Source: Aquabacterium sp. J223 (GTDB taxonomy: Bacteria > Pseudomonadota > Gammaproteobacteria > Burkholderiales > Burkholderiaceae_C). From it: DNA of 64,000 bases. Below are positions 25,414-35,700 of the stretch, one piece after another. Within the stretch, counting starts at the first letter, position 1. Every line of letters starts with the position of its first letter. The stretch lies in contig NZ_CP088297.1 in the NCBI RefSeq assembly GCF_024666615.1, positions 4,196,501 to 4,260,500 on the forward strand. Reading direction: 5' to 3'. The notes under the pieces are model-generated. The model saw nothing but the letters and a program-made list of their open reading frames with translations. It searched no databases and was not told the DNA's origin. The translations under genes and the position numbers were made by a program.

Positions 25414-27561
25414 CTAGACGTCGAAGCGCGACAGCAGCAGCTGGCGCAGGCGGCGCCAGACCTGCGCGGCCAGCGGCTCGGCCGCGTGTTCGAAACGGAC
25501 GTACACCCGGCCGCCCATGCGCAGGCCGGTCACCTCGTCGGGCAGCTGCAGGTCGAACTGGAAGACCCGGTTCAGCGCCAGCGTGCCCTGCTCGTCGCGC
25601 GGGTCCACCGCGTGCGGGCCGCCGCCGTCCATCGTCAGCGCCTTGCTGGGCAGCCGCTGCTGGCCGCCGGGCACCTCGCGCACCAGGCGGGCGGGCAGCA
25701 CCTGGCCCAGCCGGTCGGCCACCCGCACCTCGATGCGCTCGACGCCCCGGCGCAGCAGGCCGACGTCGTCCTGGGCGACGACGACGCGCACGGTGCGCAG
25801 CTCGCCGTCGAGCACATGGCCGAAGGCCTCGCCCTGGCGCAGGTGGCGGCCGGGCAGGTCGGCGGCGCGCGGCATCACCAGGCGGCCGTTGGTGCGCGCC
25901 ACCACCGCGAGGTGGTCGATGCGCTCCTGCAGGCGGCGCAGCCCGGCCTCCTCCTTGGCCAGCGCCTCCCAGGTGGCGGCGGCCTGGGCGCGGTCCTCGG
26001 CCAGGTGGGCGGCCAGCTGGGCCTGCATGCGCTCGACGCGGGCCACCTGCACGTCGTGCTCGGCCCACAGCGAGGGATCGTCCAGCTCGGCCAGCAGGTC
26101 GCCGCGGACCACCGCGTCGCCGGGCTGGCGCAGCAGGCGGCGCACCACGCCGTCGGCACCGGCCCGCAGCTCGGCCTGCTCCGGCGCCCAGACCACGCCC
26201 TCGGCCAGCGTCGACACCGGCAGCGGCACCGCCACCGCGAACAGCAGCGTGGCCGCCAGCACCCCGCCGGTGAGCCCCACCGCGCGCCGCCGATGCCGCG
26301 CCAGCGCCGGCGCCACCGCCACGTGGCGCAGCGCCTTCAGCAGCGGCCAGACCACGCCGCTGGCCACGCTCCACAGGCCCAGCACCACGCCGACGAAGAA
26401 GAACTGCTCGGCGATGAAGAGCGCGATGCCGAGCGCCACCGCCATGCGGTAGACCCACGACGCCGCGCCGTAGAAGACGAACCAGCGCCGCTCGCCGGGC
26501 GTGGCCTCGGGCGGCTCCATCTCGTGCGCGCCGAACAGGTGGTGCTGCACCCACCAGCCCCACCAGCGGGTGGACCGCTGCGCCAGGTTGGGCAGCTCGG
26601 CCAGGTCGCAGAGGATGAAGTAGCCGTCGTAGCGCAGCAGCGGGTTGGCGTTGAAGACCAGCGTGGAGACGCCGGCCACCAGCATCACGTTGAAGGCCAG
26701 GCTGCGCACCAGCCCCGGCTCCACCGCCTGCCAGACGAACATCGCCAGCGCCGCCAGCACCAGCTCGGCGGCCATGCCGGCCGCCGCCACGCCGGCCCGC
26801 GCCGCCTTGCTGCGGAAGGCGGTGGAGGCCGAGGCGTCGACGTACGGCACCGGCGCGAAGACGAGGAACATCAGCCCCATCTCGTGCACCTCGCCGCCGC
26901 CGGCCTTGACCGCCCAGCCGTGCGCCATCTCGTGCACCGCCTTGACCAGCGGGAAGACGAAGAGCAGCAGCAGCAGGTTGTCGAAGGCCAGCACCCGGTC
27001 GCTCAGGTTGCCGGTCAACTCGCGCCAGTGCAGGCCGGCCAGCGCCAGCGCCGGCAGCACCAGCGCCAGCCACAGCACCGCCCCCATGGGGCCGAACAGC
27101 GGCCGCAGCAGCGGCAGCGTGCGGGTGAGGAAGGCATCGGGGTCCCACAGCGGCAGGCGCAGCGAGGTCGGGCTGACGAGGTTGCGCACCCAGACCGAGC
27201 GCCGCTGCTTGCGCTCGCGTGCCAGCACGTGCTCGACGTCGGGCGACACGTCGGCCAGCAGCAGGTCGGCCTCGTGCAGCTGGCTGAGCAGCTGCAGCAC
27301 CTCGTCCTGCGAGGGCGCGTCGTCGCCCAGGCGCTGCACCGCCAGCTTCCACACCTGGTCGACGCTGCGCTGGCCGTCCATCAGCCCCAGCACCAGGTAG
27401 GCCGCCGGCGTGAAGCGGTGCAGCCGGCCGCTGGCCGGGTCGTGCACCACGTACCAGGCCCGGCCGCGGTAGCGCTGGCGGTGGATGCGGGCCTGCGGCT
27501 GCAGCCGCGGCTTCAGCTTCTCGACGCGGAACCAGGCGTCGCTGTAGAACGCAGTGGTCAC
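25414..27561 (-). CDS. Fusion protein: PqqD-like domain + M50 (site-2-protease-like) membrane domain + HlyD-like domain
   Basis: This 715-residue multi-domain membrane protein has an N-terminal PqqD-like winged-helix region (about residues 20-110: RAWYVVHDPASGRLHRFTP, YLVLGLMDGQRSVDQVW). Hydrophobic helices follow, with the M50 zinc motif HEMAHGWAVKAGGGEVHEMG near residue 208 and NANPLLRYDGYF holding the third ligand region. The last 260 residues are a HlyD/lipoyl-like adaptor (VWAPEQAELRAGADGVVRRL, coiled coil, then beta barrel). PqqD-like domains bind leader peptides in RiPP systems; M50 proteases cut within membranes. A role in recognising and trimming the exported protein is inferred. GTG start at 27561, directly after a structured leader. 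Confidence 0.85.
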   Translation of the reverse strand: MTTAFYSDAWFRVEKLKPRLQPQARIHRQRYRGRAWYVVHDPASGRLHRFTPAAYLVLGLMDGQRSVDQVWKLAVQRLGDDAPSQDEVLQLLSQLHEADLLLADVSPDVEHVLARERKQRRSVWVRNLVSPTSLRLPLWDPDAFLTRTLPLLRPLFGPMGAVLWLALVLPALALAGLHWRELTGNLSDRVLAFDNLLLLLFVFPLVKAVHEMAHGWAVKAGGGEVHEMGLMFLVFAPVPYVDASASTAFRSKAARAGVAAAGMAAELVLAALAMFVWQAVEPGLVRSLAFNVMLVAGVSTLVFNANPLLRYDGYFILCDLAELPNLAQRSTRWWGWWVQHHLFGAHEMEPPEATPGERRWFVFYGAASWVYRMAVALGIALFIAEQFFFVGVVLGLWSVASGVVWPLLKALRHVAVAPALARHRRRAVGLTGGVLAATLLFAVAVPLPVSTLAEGVVWAPEQAELRAGADGVVRRLLRQPGDAVVRGDLLAELDDPSLWAEHDVQVARVERMQAQLAAHLAEDRAQAAATWEALAKEEAGLRRLQERIDHLAVVARTNGRLVMPRAADLPGRHLRQGEAFGHVLDGELRTVRVVVAQDDVGLLRRGVERIEVRVADRLGQVLPARLVREVPGGQQRLPSKALTMDGGGPHAVDPRDEQGTLALNRVFQFDLQLPDEVTGLRMGGRVYVRFEHAAEPLAAQVWRRLRQLLLSRFDV

Positions 27562-27718
27562 GTGAGCCCCCGGCCGTCGGACGGCCGCCCCCCACGGGGG
27601 CCCCCAAGCCGACCGGGAGACCCGGATCGGCTTGGGCTCATCAGCCGACACCGCTGCCCCTGGTCGCCTGCGGCGACCGGTCCCCACGGGGACGGGTTCA
27701 CGGACCAGCGCAGCAAGC
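27562..27718. other. Hairpin-rich intergenic region
   Basis: This 157-bp gap between the GAF-HlyD and M50 genes holds several stable inverted repeats. The best is at 27603-27636: CCCAAGCCGA-CCGGG / CCCGG-TCGGCTTGGG, 15 paired bases with a 3-nt loop and one bulge. Others are GGTCGC/GCGACC near 27662-27679 and GTCCCC/GGGGAC near 27680-27694. It may set RNA stability or attenuate downstream expression; no ORF of note is present. Confidence 0.55.
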
Positions 27719-29548
27719 TCAAGGTGTCCACTGCCACCATTTGAGGCGCAGCCAGTCGAGGCCGTGGTGGGTCCAGATCCAGAGCAGGTTGCGCTCGCCC
27801 GCCTCGATCTTGCCGACGCCTTCCATGCCGGGGCGCAGTGTCGGCAGGCTGCGGTCGAGCACCGCCTCGACGTCGAAGGCGTTGCGGCCCTCGTGCGGGC
27901 CGGCGGCGGCGATGTTGCGCACGGCAAAGCCGATCGGCTCGCCGGGCAGGCCGGCCAGCACCAGCCGGCCGCGCTGACCCACCTGCACGCTGCGGATGTC
28001 GACGTCGTCGACCTTCAGCACGACGCGGAAGCCGTCGAGCGGCGCCACCTCGAACAGCGTCTCCCCCTTTTCCACCGGACTGCCCAGGCGCTGCGACAGG
28101 TCGCCGGAAACGACCACGCCGTCGAAGGGCGCCGTCACCTCGGTGCGCGCCAGCTTCTCCTCGGCCAGCGCGAGCTGGGCCTCGGCCTCGGCACGTTCGG
28201 CGGCGGCGATGCGGGCGGCCGCGCGTTCATGGCGCGACAGCGCGTCGCGGTAGCGGCGCTCGTGCTGCTGGGCCGCGCTGCGCCAGCGTTCCTGCTCCAG
28301 CTTGAGGTCGCGGTCGTCGAGCACCGCCAGCACGTCGCCGGCCTTCACCGACTGGCCGGCCTTGACCCGCGCCTCGCGCACGTAGCCGTCGAAGGGCGCC
28401 ACCTGCGCCCGCTGCACCACGCCTTCCAGCGCGGCGGTGGCGGTGACCCGGTGGTCGGCCTCGACGAAGACCAGCGCACCGACCAGCAGCACCGCGGCGA
28501 CGAGGCCGATGCGCCAGGCGGGCCGGCGGGGGTCGACCAGCGCCTCGCCCACCGCCGCGGTCTTGCGGCGCAGGCGGCCGGCGATCCAGCGGTCAGCGTC
28601 GCGGTGCAGCGCGAGCGCCGGGCCCAGCGAGCGCGCCCAGGCCTCGATCCAGCCGGCCTCGGCCGCGTCGAAGGGCCGGGCGATGCCGCGTTCGACGGTG
28701 ACGACGCCGATCGCCTCCCCGCGCAGCGTGACCAGCACCGACAGCACCGCGCTGGCCGACGGTCCCTCGCCCGCCAGGTCGGCATGGGCGACGGCCACGC
28801 CCACCGGCCAGCCGGGCACCGGCGGCACGGCCTGGCTGGCGCGCTGGTCCCACGCCTCTTCCATCGCGTTCTCGATGCGGCGCACCAGCGCGCTGCGGCG
28901 GTCGAACCAGGCGGTGGACGACAGGGCCTGCAGCCGCAGCCGGCCGGCGCGGCCCGGCGACAGCAGGCCCAGCGACACCCGCTCCAGGCCCAGGCGCTCG
29001 GCCAGCAGGTCGACCGCGCGGTGGGCGGCCTCGTCGAGGTCGGTGGCCTCGCCGACGCGCAGCAGCGCGTCGACCACCTGCTGCGCGCGCCGGCGCTCGT
29101 CGCCGAGGCGCTCGACCTCCTGGCCGCGCAGCATGGCGTCGAGCCAGCCCACGCCCCAGTGCAGCGCGCGGAAGGCCTGCTGCAGCGGCGCGTCGGTGCG
29201 CGGCGCGAGGTCCAGCACCACCGCGGCGACCAGCGCGCCGCGCAGTTCCACCGGGTAGGCCAGCGTCAGCCGGCGGCCGTCGTCGGCGGGTTCGATCACC
29301 GCTTCGCGTGCGGCCAGGGCCCGCTTGGCGGGGTCGGCCAGGTCGGTGAGGTCGGTGCGCACGTCCGGCCAGAAGCCGGCCGGGCCGTAGCTTCCGTCCT
29401 CGGCCTGCAGCAGCACCAGGCCGCGGTGCACCTGGCCCACGGACTCGACCAGGATGGCCAGCCACGACTGGCAGAACTCACCGACCGAGCGCGCCTGGGT
29501 GAAGGCCGCCCAGGCGTCCGGCCGGGCCTCGCCGCCATGGCTGATCAC
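27719..29548 (-). CDS. GAF-domain HlyD-family membrane fusion protein
   Basis: This 609-residue protein has a cytoplasmic N-half with one or two GAF-like sensor domains (residues about 1-330, including a VVTVERGIARPFDAAEAGW segment). One transmembrane helix follows (GLVAAVLLVGALVFV, near 350), then a periplasmic HlyD half with split lipoyl domain (VQRAQVAPFDGYVREARVKA and VTAPFDGVVVSGDL) flanking a coiled coil, and a beta barrel (FRVVLKVDDVDIRSVQVGQ). A sensor fused to an adaptor is rare; it could gate export in response to a ligand or redox state. It is the first gene after the giant surface-protein gene (153 bp) and precedes the M50 fusion. Confidence 0.83.
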   Translation of the reverse strand: MISHGGEARPDAWAAFTQARSVGEFCQSWLAILVESVGQVHRGLVLLQAEDGSYGPAGFWPDVRTDLTDLADPAKRALAAREAVIEPADDGRRLTLAYPVELRGALVAAVVLDLAPRTDAPLQQAFRALHWGVGWLDAMLRGQEVERLGDERRRAQQVVDALLRVGEATDLDEAAHRAVDLLAERLGLERVSLGLLSPGRAGRLRLQALSSTAWFDRRSALVRRIENAMEEAWDQRASQAVPPVPGWPVGVAVAHADLAGEGPSASAVLSVLVTLRGEAIGVVTVERGIARPFDAAEAGWIEAWARSLGPALALHRDADRWIAGRLRRKTAAVGEALVDPRRPAWRIGLVAAVLLVGALVFVEADHRVTATAALEGVVQRAQVAPFDGYVREARVKAGQSVKAGDVLAVLDDRDLKLEQERWRSAAQQHERRYRDALSRHERAAARIAAAERAEAEAQLALAEEKLARTEVTAPFDGVVVSGDLSQRLGSPVEKGETLFEVAPLDGFRVVLKVDDVDIRSVQVGQRGRLVLAGLPGEPIGFAVRNIAAAGPHEGRNAFDVEAVLDRSLPTLRPGMEGVGKIEAGERNLLWIWTHHGLDWLRLKWWQWTP

Positions 29549-29607
29549 GACATCCTCCTCCTCGGCGCAAACGCCTGGCGCGCCGCTTGTTGCGGCCCCT
29601 CGAAGGG

Positions 29608-29639
29608 GGCGGGCGGGGCCTGAAGAAACCCCGCCCGCC
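29608..29639. terminator. Hairpin downstream of the giant gene
   Basis: GGCGGGCGGGG at 29608-29618 pairs perfectly with CCCCGCCCGCC at 29629-29639 around a 10-nt loop, 63 bp after the giant gene's stop (minus strand). No T tract follows on the minus strand, so partial termination or mRNA 3'-end protection between the giant gene and the export genes is more likely than full termination. Confidence 0.45.
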
Positions 29640-29701
29640 GGCGCTCTCGACGTCTCCTGCGCGCAGCTTGTCAGCGATCCCTCCGGGCCTCAAGCCCGCG
29701 T

Positions 29702-32700
29702 TCAGACGGTCACGCGGATGCTGGTGTTGGCGCTGACGGTGGCCGACAGCGACACCAGCGGCGTGACCCAGGACGACGACGGCGGCGTGATCGGCTTGAC
29801 CACCGGCGGCACCTTGACCACCGGCGGTGCCGGCGGCGTGACCACCGGCGGCGGCGGCGGCGGGCTGCCCGGCAGCCGCACGATGGCGGAGCCGGTGCCG
29901 GCCAGCGCCTGGCCGAAGCGCAGCGAGTCGATGCCGTCGAAGCTGCCGCTGCCGTTGGCGTCGCCCAGCAGGGCGGCGTCGATGCGCGGGTAGGCGTCCA
30001 GCCGCGACAGGCTGCCGGCCAGCAGCGCGTCCATCAGCACCAGGTCGGCGTTGGTGTGCGCGCGGTCGCCGTTCAGGTCGCCGGGGAACGCCGCCACGTG
30101 CGTGGCGTCGTTGTCCAGCGCGGCGATGGCCCCCGCGTTGACCTGCAGGTTCTGCACGTCCAGCACCTGCGCCGCACCGTAGGCCGCACCGGCCGGCACG
30201 GTGGCCACCAGCATCGCCAGGTTGACGCTGCCGGCCGCCAGCGCGGTGGCGCTGGCGATCTGCACCGAGATGCGGCCGGCCGTCAGCTCCGTCGCGCTGA
30301 AGGTGGCGCCGGCCGGCAGGCCGCTGCCGCGCTGCAGGGTGGCCACGCCCAGCAGCGCCGGGTCGTAGGCCAGCACGAAGCTGACCGCGGTGACGCCGCT
30401 GCCGTTGCTCAGGCGCAGCTGCAGGCCGGTGTCGGCCGGCGCCAGGCCGAGGGCCTGGCCCGGGCCGCGCGCCACGTCGGCCAGGCCGACGGTGACCGCG
30501 CCGCCCTTGGCGACGGTGAAGCTGCCCAGCCAGTGGTCGCCCGGCGTGCCGTCGGCGTTGCCGTCCAGCGTGCTGCCGGTGAGGTCGCGCCAGGCCTGCG
30601 CGCCGGACACCAGCTTGACCTGGTAGACGCCGTCGGCCAGGCCGGCCCCGGTGGCCAGGAAGCGTGCGCTCAGGCCATCGGCCGCCAGGAACAGCGAACC
30701 GGGCACGACCTGGCCGCCTTCGTTGGTCACCACCACGTCGCCGCTCAGGCCGCCGACGTCGAGGCCGGCGCTGGCGAAGGGCCGCGAGAACACCACCTCG
30801 AAGCCGTCGTGGCGGCCGCTGAACTGCTGCACGCGCAGCATGTCGTGCAGCACCGTGATCTGGACCAGCCCTTCGTCGCTGCTCACGCCGTCGCTCACCG
30901 CGTAGCGGAAGCTGGCGTTGCCGACGAAGCCGGCGGCCGCGGTGTAGCTAAAGCTGCCATCGGCGTTGAGGGTCAGGCTGCCGGTCGCCGGGCCTTCGAT
31001 CAGCGACACGGTGAGCAGCGCCTTGTCGGCGCGGCCGGGGTCGCTGTCGTTGTCCAGCACGTTGCCGGTGACCGTCTGGCCCTCGACCACGCTGGCGCCG
31101 TCGTCCACCGCCACCGGGGCGATGTCGCGGCGGCCGAAGTCGAGGCCGGTGGCGACGACGCCGCTGGTGATGACGACCGCGTGCGAGGCCACCGTCGTGC
31201 GCTGCCAGCCGGCCGGCAGCACGTCGGCCACGGTGACCGTGCCGGCGGCCAGGCCGCCGAAGGTCCACGTGCCGCCGGCACCGGTGGTGGTGCTGGTCTC
31301 GCCCGCGTCGAGCACGCCGTCCGTGTCGGCGTCGAGGAACACGGTGGCCCCGGCGATGCCGGCCTCGCCGGCGTCCTGCACGCCGTCGCCGTCGAGGTCG
31401 TCGAACACCGCGCCGCTCACCGTGCCGGGGACGAAGCTGTCGTCCGGCAGCACGGTGATGTCGGCCTGGCCTTCGTCGGTGCTGACGCCGTCGCTGACCA
31501 GGTAGCGGAAGCTGACCACGCCGGTGAACGGCTTGGCCGCCGTGTAGCTGAAGCTGCCGTCGGCGTTCAGCGTCAGGCTGCCGGTGGCCGGGCCTTCGAG
31601 CAGCGAGACGCTCAGCAGGCCGTTGTCGGCACGGCCCGGGTCGCTGTCGTTGTCCAGCACGTTGCCGGTGACCGTCTGGCCTTCCACCACGCTGGCGCCG
31701 TCGTCCACCGCCACCGGGGCAATGTCGCGGCGGCCGAAGTCGAGGCCGGTGGCGACGACGCCGCTGGTGATGACCACCGCGTGCGAGGCCACCGTCGTGC
31801 GCTGCCAGCCGGCCGGCAGCACGTCGGCGACGGTGACCGTGCCGGCCGCCAGGCCGCCGAAGCTCCAGGCGCCGCCGGTGCTGGTGGTGGTGCTGGTCTC
31901 GCCCGCGTCCAGCACGCCGTCGGTGTCGGCGTCGAGGAACACGGTGGCCCCCGCGATGCCGGCCTCGCCGGCGTCCTGCACGCCGTCGCCGTCGAGGTCG
32001 TCGAACACCTTGCCGCTGACCGTGCCCGGCACGAAGCTGCCATCGGGCAGCACGGTGATGTCGGCACGGCCTTCATCGGTGCTCACACCGTCGCTGACCA
32101 GGTAGCGGAAGCTGACCACGCCGGTGAACGGCTTGGCCGCCGTGTAGCTGAAGCTGCCGTCGGCGTTGAGGATGAGGCTGCCCATGGCCGGGCCTTCGAT
32201 CAGCGACACGCTGAGCAGCGCGTTGTCCACCCGGCCCGGGTCGCTGTCGTTGTCCAGCACGTTGCCGGTGACCGTCTGGCCCTCGACCACGTTGGCGGTG
32301 TCGTCCACCGCCACCGGGGCGATGTCGCGGCGGCCGAAGTCGAGGCCGGTCGCGACCAGGCCGCTGGTGATGGCCACCGCATGCGAGGCCACCGTCGTGC
32401 GCGCCCAGCCGGCGGGCAGGGTCTCCGCCACCGTCAGGGTGCCCGGCCCGAGGTTGGTCAGCGACCAGGCGCCGCCGGCGCCGGTGGTCGTGCCGGCTTC
32501 GCCGGCGTCGAGCACGCCGTCGCCGTCCAGGTCGACGAAGACGGTGGCGCCGACGATGCCGGCCTCGCCGGCGTCCTGCACGCCGTCGCCGTCCAGGTCG
32601 TCGAACACCGTGCCGCCGAGGCTGGCCAGCTCGAAGGCGCCGAAGTTGACGTCGCCGCGGTCCTCGTCCACGGCCAGCACCACGTCGATGGCGCCGCCGT

Positions 32701-35700
32701 CGGTGCTGGGCAGCGCCGGCGGCTCGCCGTCGTCGCCGGTGCCGCCGCCGCCATCGCCGCCGGTGCCGCCGCCGTTGGCCGGGGCCAGCGCCATCAGCGC
32801 CTGGATCAGGCCCTTGGCATCCAGCCGCGGGAAGTCCAGTTCGCTGTTGACCACGTTGTCGCGCTCGTCGTCGCCGTCGTGGATCCAGGTGGCGGTGGAC
32901 ACCAGCAGCGTGCGGAACTCCTCCACCGTCAGGCTGCGGCCGAGGTGCTCGCGCGCCGCTTGCTGGGCCAGCGCCGCCACGCCGGACACGTAGGCCGCCG
33001 ACTGGCTGGTGCCCTGCATGCTGCGCACGCCGCCGCCGATGGCGGCCGACGTGAGGCGGGCGCCGGGGGCGAAGGCGTCGAGCAGTTCGTCGTCGCGCTG
33101 GCTGAAGCTCGCAATGTGGTCGGCGCCGGTGGCCTCGTCCACGCCGCCGTTGCCGAAGCGCCAGGGGCCGCCGAAGTCGCCGCTCCACACCGCGCCCACC
33201 GCCAGCACCGCCGGGTCGGCGGCCGGGTAGGCCACGCCGAGCGCGTTGACCTGCGCGTAGTTGTTGCCCGCCGCCGCCACCGAGATGATGCTCTGCGCCT
33301 GCAGCGCGGCGAACTCGTCGCCGAGGCCGTAGCGCGACACCGCATCGCCCCAGTTGCCGCCGTCGCCCAGCGACAGGTTGACCACGCCGATGTTGTAGGC
33401 GTCGGCATTGGCCACCACCCACTGCAGCGCGCGCTCGAGGTGGCGGAAGGAGCCGCTGCCGTCGTCGCCGAAGACCTTCAGCACGATCAGCTCGACCCCC
33501 GGGGCCACGCCGCCGAACAGCGCGTCCTCGCCGCCGATGACGCCGGCGACGTGGGTGCCGTGGCCGTTGACGTCGGTCGCATCGGCGTCGTTGTCGGCGA
33601 AGTCGTACTGGTAGACGATGCGGCCGTCGAAGAACTCGTGGCTGCGGTCGATGCCGGTGTCGATGACGACCACGCGCACGCCGCGGCCGTCGAGGTCGGC
33701 GAACACCGGGTCGGCGCGCAGGCTGTCCAGCTCGGTGAGCTGCTCGTCCCAGCCGGCCTGCTGCGCCGCCACCGTGGTGATGGTGCCGCCGCAGGCGCAG
33801 GCCGGCAGGCTGATGGACGCCAGCGAGCCGGACAGCGTGACCACGCTGGTGTTGGCCGACGCGGTGCCCGGCAGCGTCTGGATCCACCCCTCGGGGATGA
33901 CCTGCGCCACCCGGTAGCTGCCGGCACGCAGGCCGGTGAAGGTGTAGGTGCCGTCGGCCGCGGTGACGGTGCTGCGTTCGCCGGCGTCGAGCTGGCCGTC
34001 GCCGTCATCGTCGAGGAACATGGTCCAGCCGGCCACGCCCTGTTCGCCGGCGTCGAACACACCGTCGCCGTCGGTGTCCTCGAACTGCGTGCCGGAGATG
34101 CTGCCCAGCGGCAGCACGCCGAAGGCTCGGTCGTCGGCGGTGTCGCCGCCGACCAGCGTCACGCTGTGCACGCCGGTGGCCGGCGCCGTGACGTCGAAGT
34201 CGGCCTGTTTCACCAGCGTGACCGGGTAGCTGCCCGGCTGCAGGCCGTCGAAGCGCCAGTTGCCCAGCGCGTCGGTGACGGTGCTGCTCTCGGTGTTGTC
34301 GAGCACGCCGTCGGCGTCGCCGTCGAGGAACACCGTCCAGCCCGCCAGGCCGGCTTCGTCGGCATCGCGCGTGCCGTCGGCGTCGATGTCGTTGAAGACG
34401 ATGCCCGAGATGCTGCCCGTCTGCCCCAGCACCAGGGTGCTGGCGTCGGCCACCGCGGGCGCGGCCTCGACGTTGCCGGCGTTGTCGCGCGCCACGCTGT
34501 AGAAGGCGTAGCTGTTGCCGCCCTCGCCCTCGAACACGCCTTCGGTGTCGGTGGTGTTGAACAGCCACAGCGTCCAGGCGCCGTCGTTGGTCTTGACGTA
34601 GACGTCGTAGTCGCGGATCGACGAGCCGCCCTCGTCGTCGGTGCCCGACCAGCTCACGGTGAACTGGGTGCTCTCGCTGGTCGCGGGCAGCGCCTGCACG
34701 GCGCTGCTGGGCTTGCCGGCGTCCAGGGTGTTGAAGATCGGCGGGGTGTCGATCGGGCCCTGGGTGTCGAAGACGATGCGCGCCTCGGCGTCGATGACGG
34801 TGCCCGTCTCCACCGTGCGCCTGGCCTTGATGGTGTAGGAGATGAAACCGTCGCCGCGGCCGGTCTCGTCGTTGGGCTGCAGGAAGCCCTTGGTGGCGTC
34901 CACCGGCACCTCGCCGGTCTCCGGGTCGATGGAGGTGAAGACCCAGGTGATGGTGCGCGTCGTCGTGTCGATGCGGGCCGACACGTCGATGAAGATGCCC
35001 TGCTCCTCGGTGCGGTCGATGCGGGTCTGGAAGAAGGAGGCGTTGGCCGGCTGCTCGCTGCGGAAGTCGGCGAAGCCGAAGTCGTCGACGCGGAAGGTGC
35101 GCGGGTCCAGGTCCTCGTCGAGCACCTGGGTCACGGTGACCACCTGGGCCGGTGCCGTCGCGTCCGCCGCGTTCTCGAAGCGGATCATGTAGGACAGCGT
35201 GTCCGACGCCGCCACCCAGCGTTCCTCGCCGAACCCGTCGGGGCCGATGATGTCGTTGGGGTCGCGCGGCTGCACCACGCAGGGTGCGTAGGTGATCGTC
35301 TTCTCCTCGCACTTCTTGCTGTCGAGGGTGGTCTCCGAGCCGCCACCGGGCCGGCAGTCGGGCGCCGCCTCGGTGATCTTCTTCAGCTTCTCGGGCGTGC
35401 AGGTCTTGCACTCCTCCGGCACGGCGAACGGCGGCCAGCCGGACAGCGTGCCGAAGAAGCCGGCGTCGCCCAGGCCCACCGGGTCCGCCGGCGGCGGCGC
35501 GAGCACCTTCTCGTACTCCTCCGCCAGCGCGCTGGTCTCGAACTCGCCGGTGGTGATGGCCAGCCCGTCCACCAGCGCGGTGTGCAGCGCCAGGTCGTTG
35601 GTGTCGTCCGCCTTGTCGGTGTCGAGGTTCCACGCCAGCAGCAGGTCGCCGTTGGTGATGACCAGGCTGACGTCGGACAGCACGCCGGTGCTGCGGGTGA

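Noticed and set aside
30841-32640. CRISPR-like periodicity in the repeats of the giant gene
   Set aside because: The repeats are 600 bp long, in frame and encode protein domains; no short-repeat/spacer pattern exists anywhere in the window.
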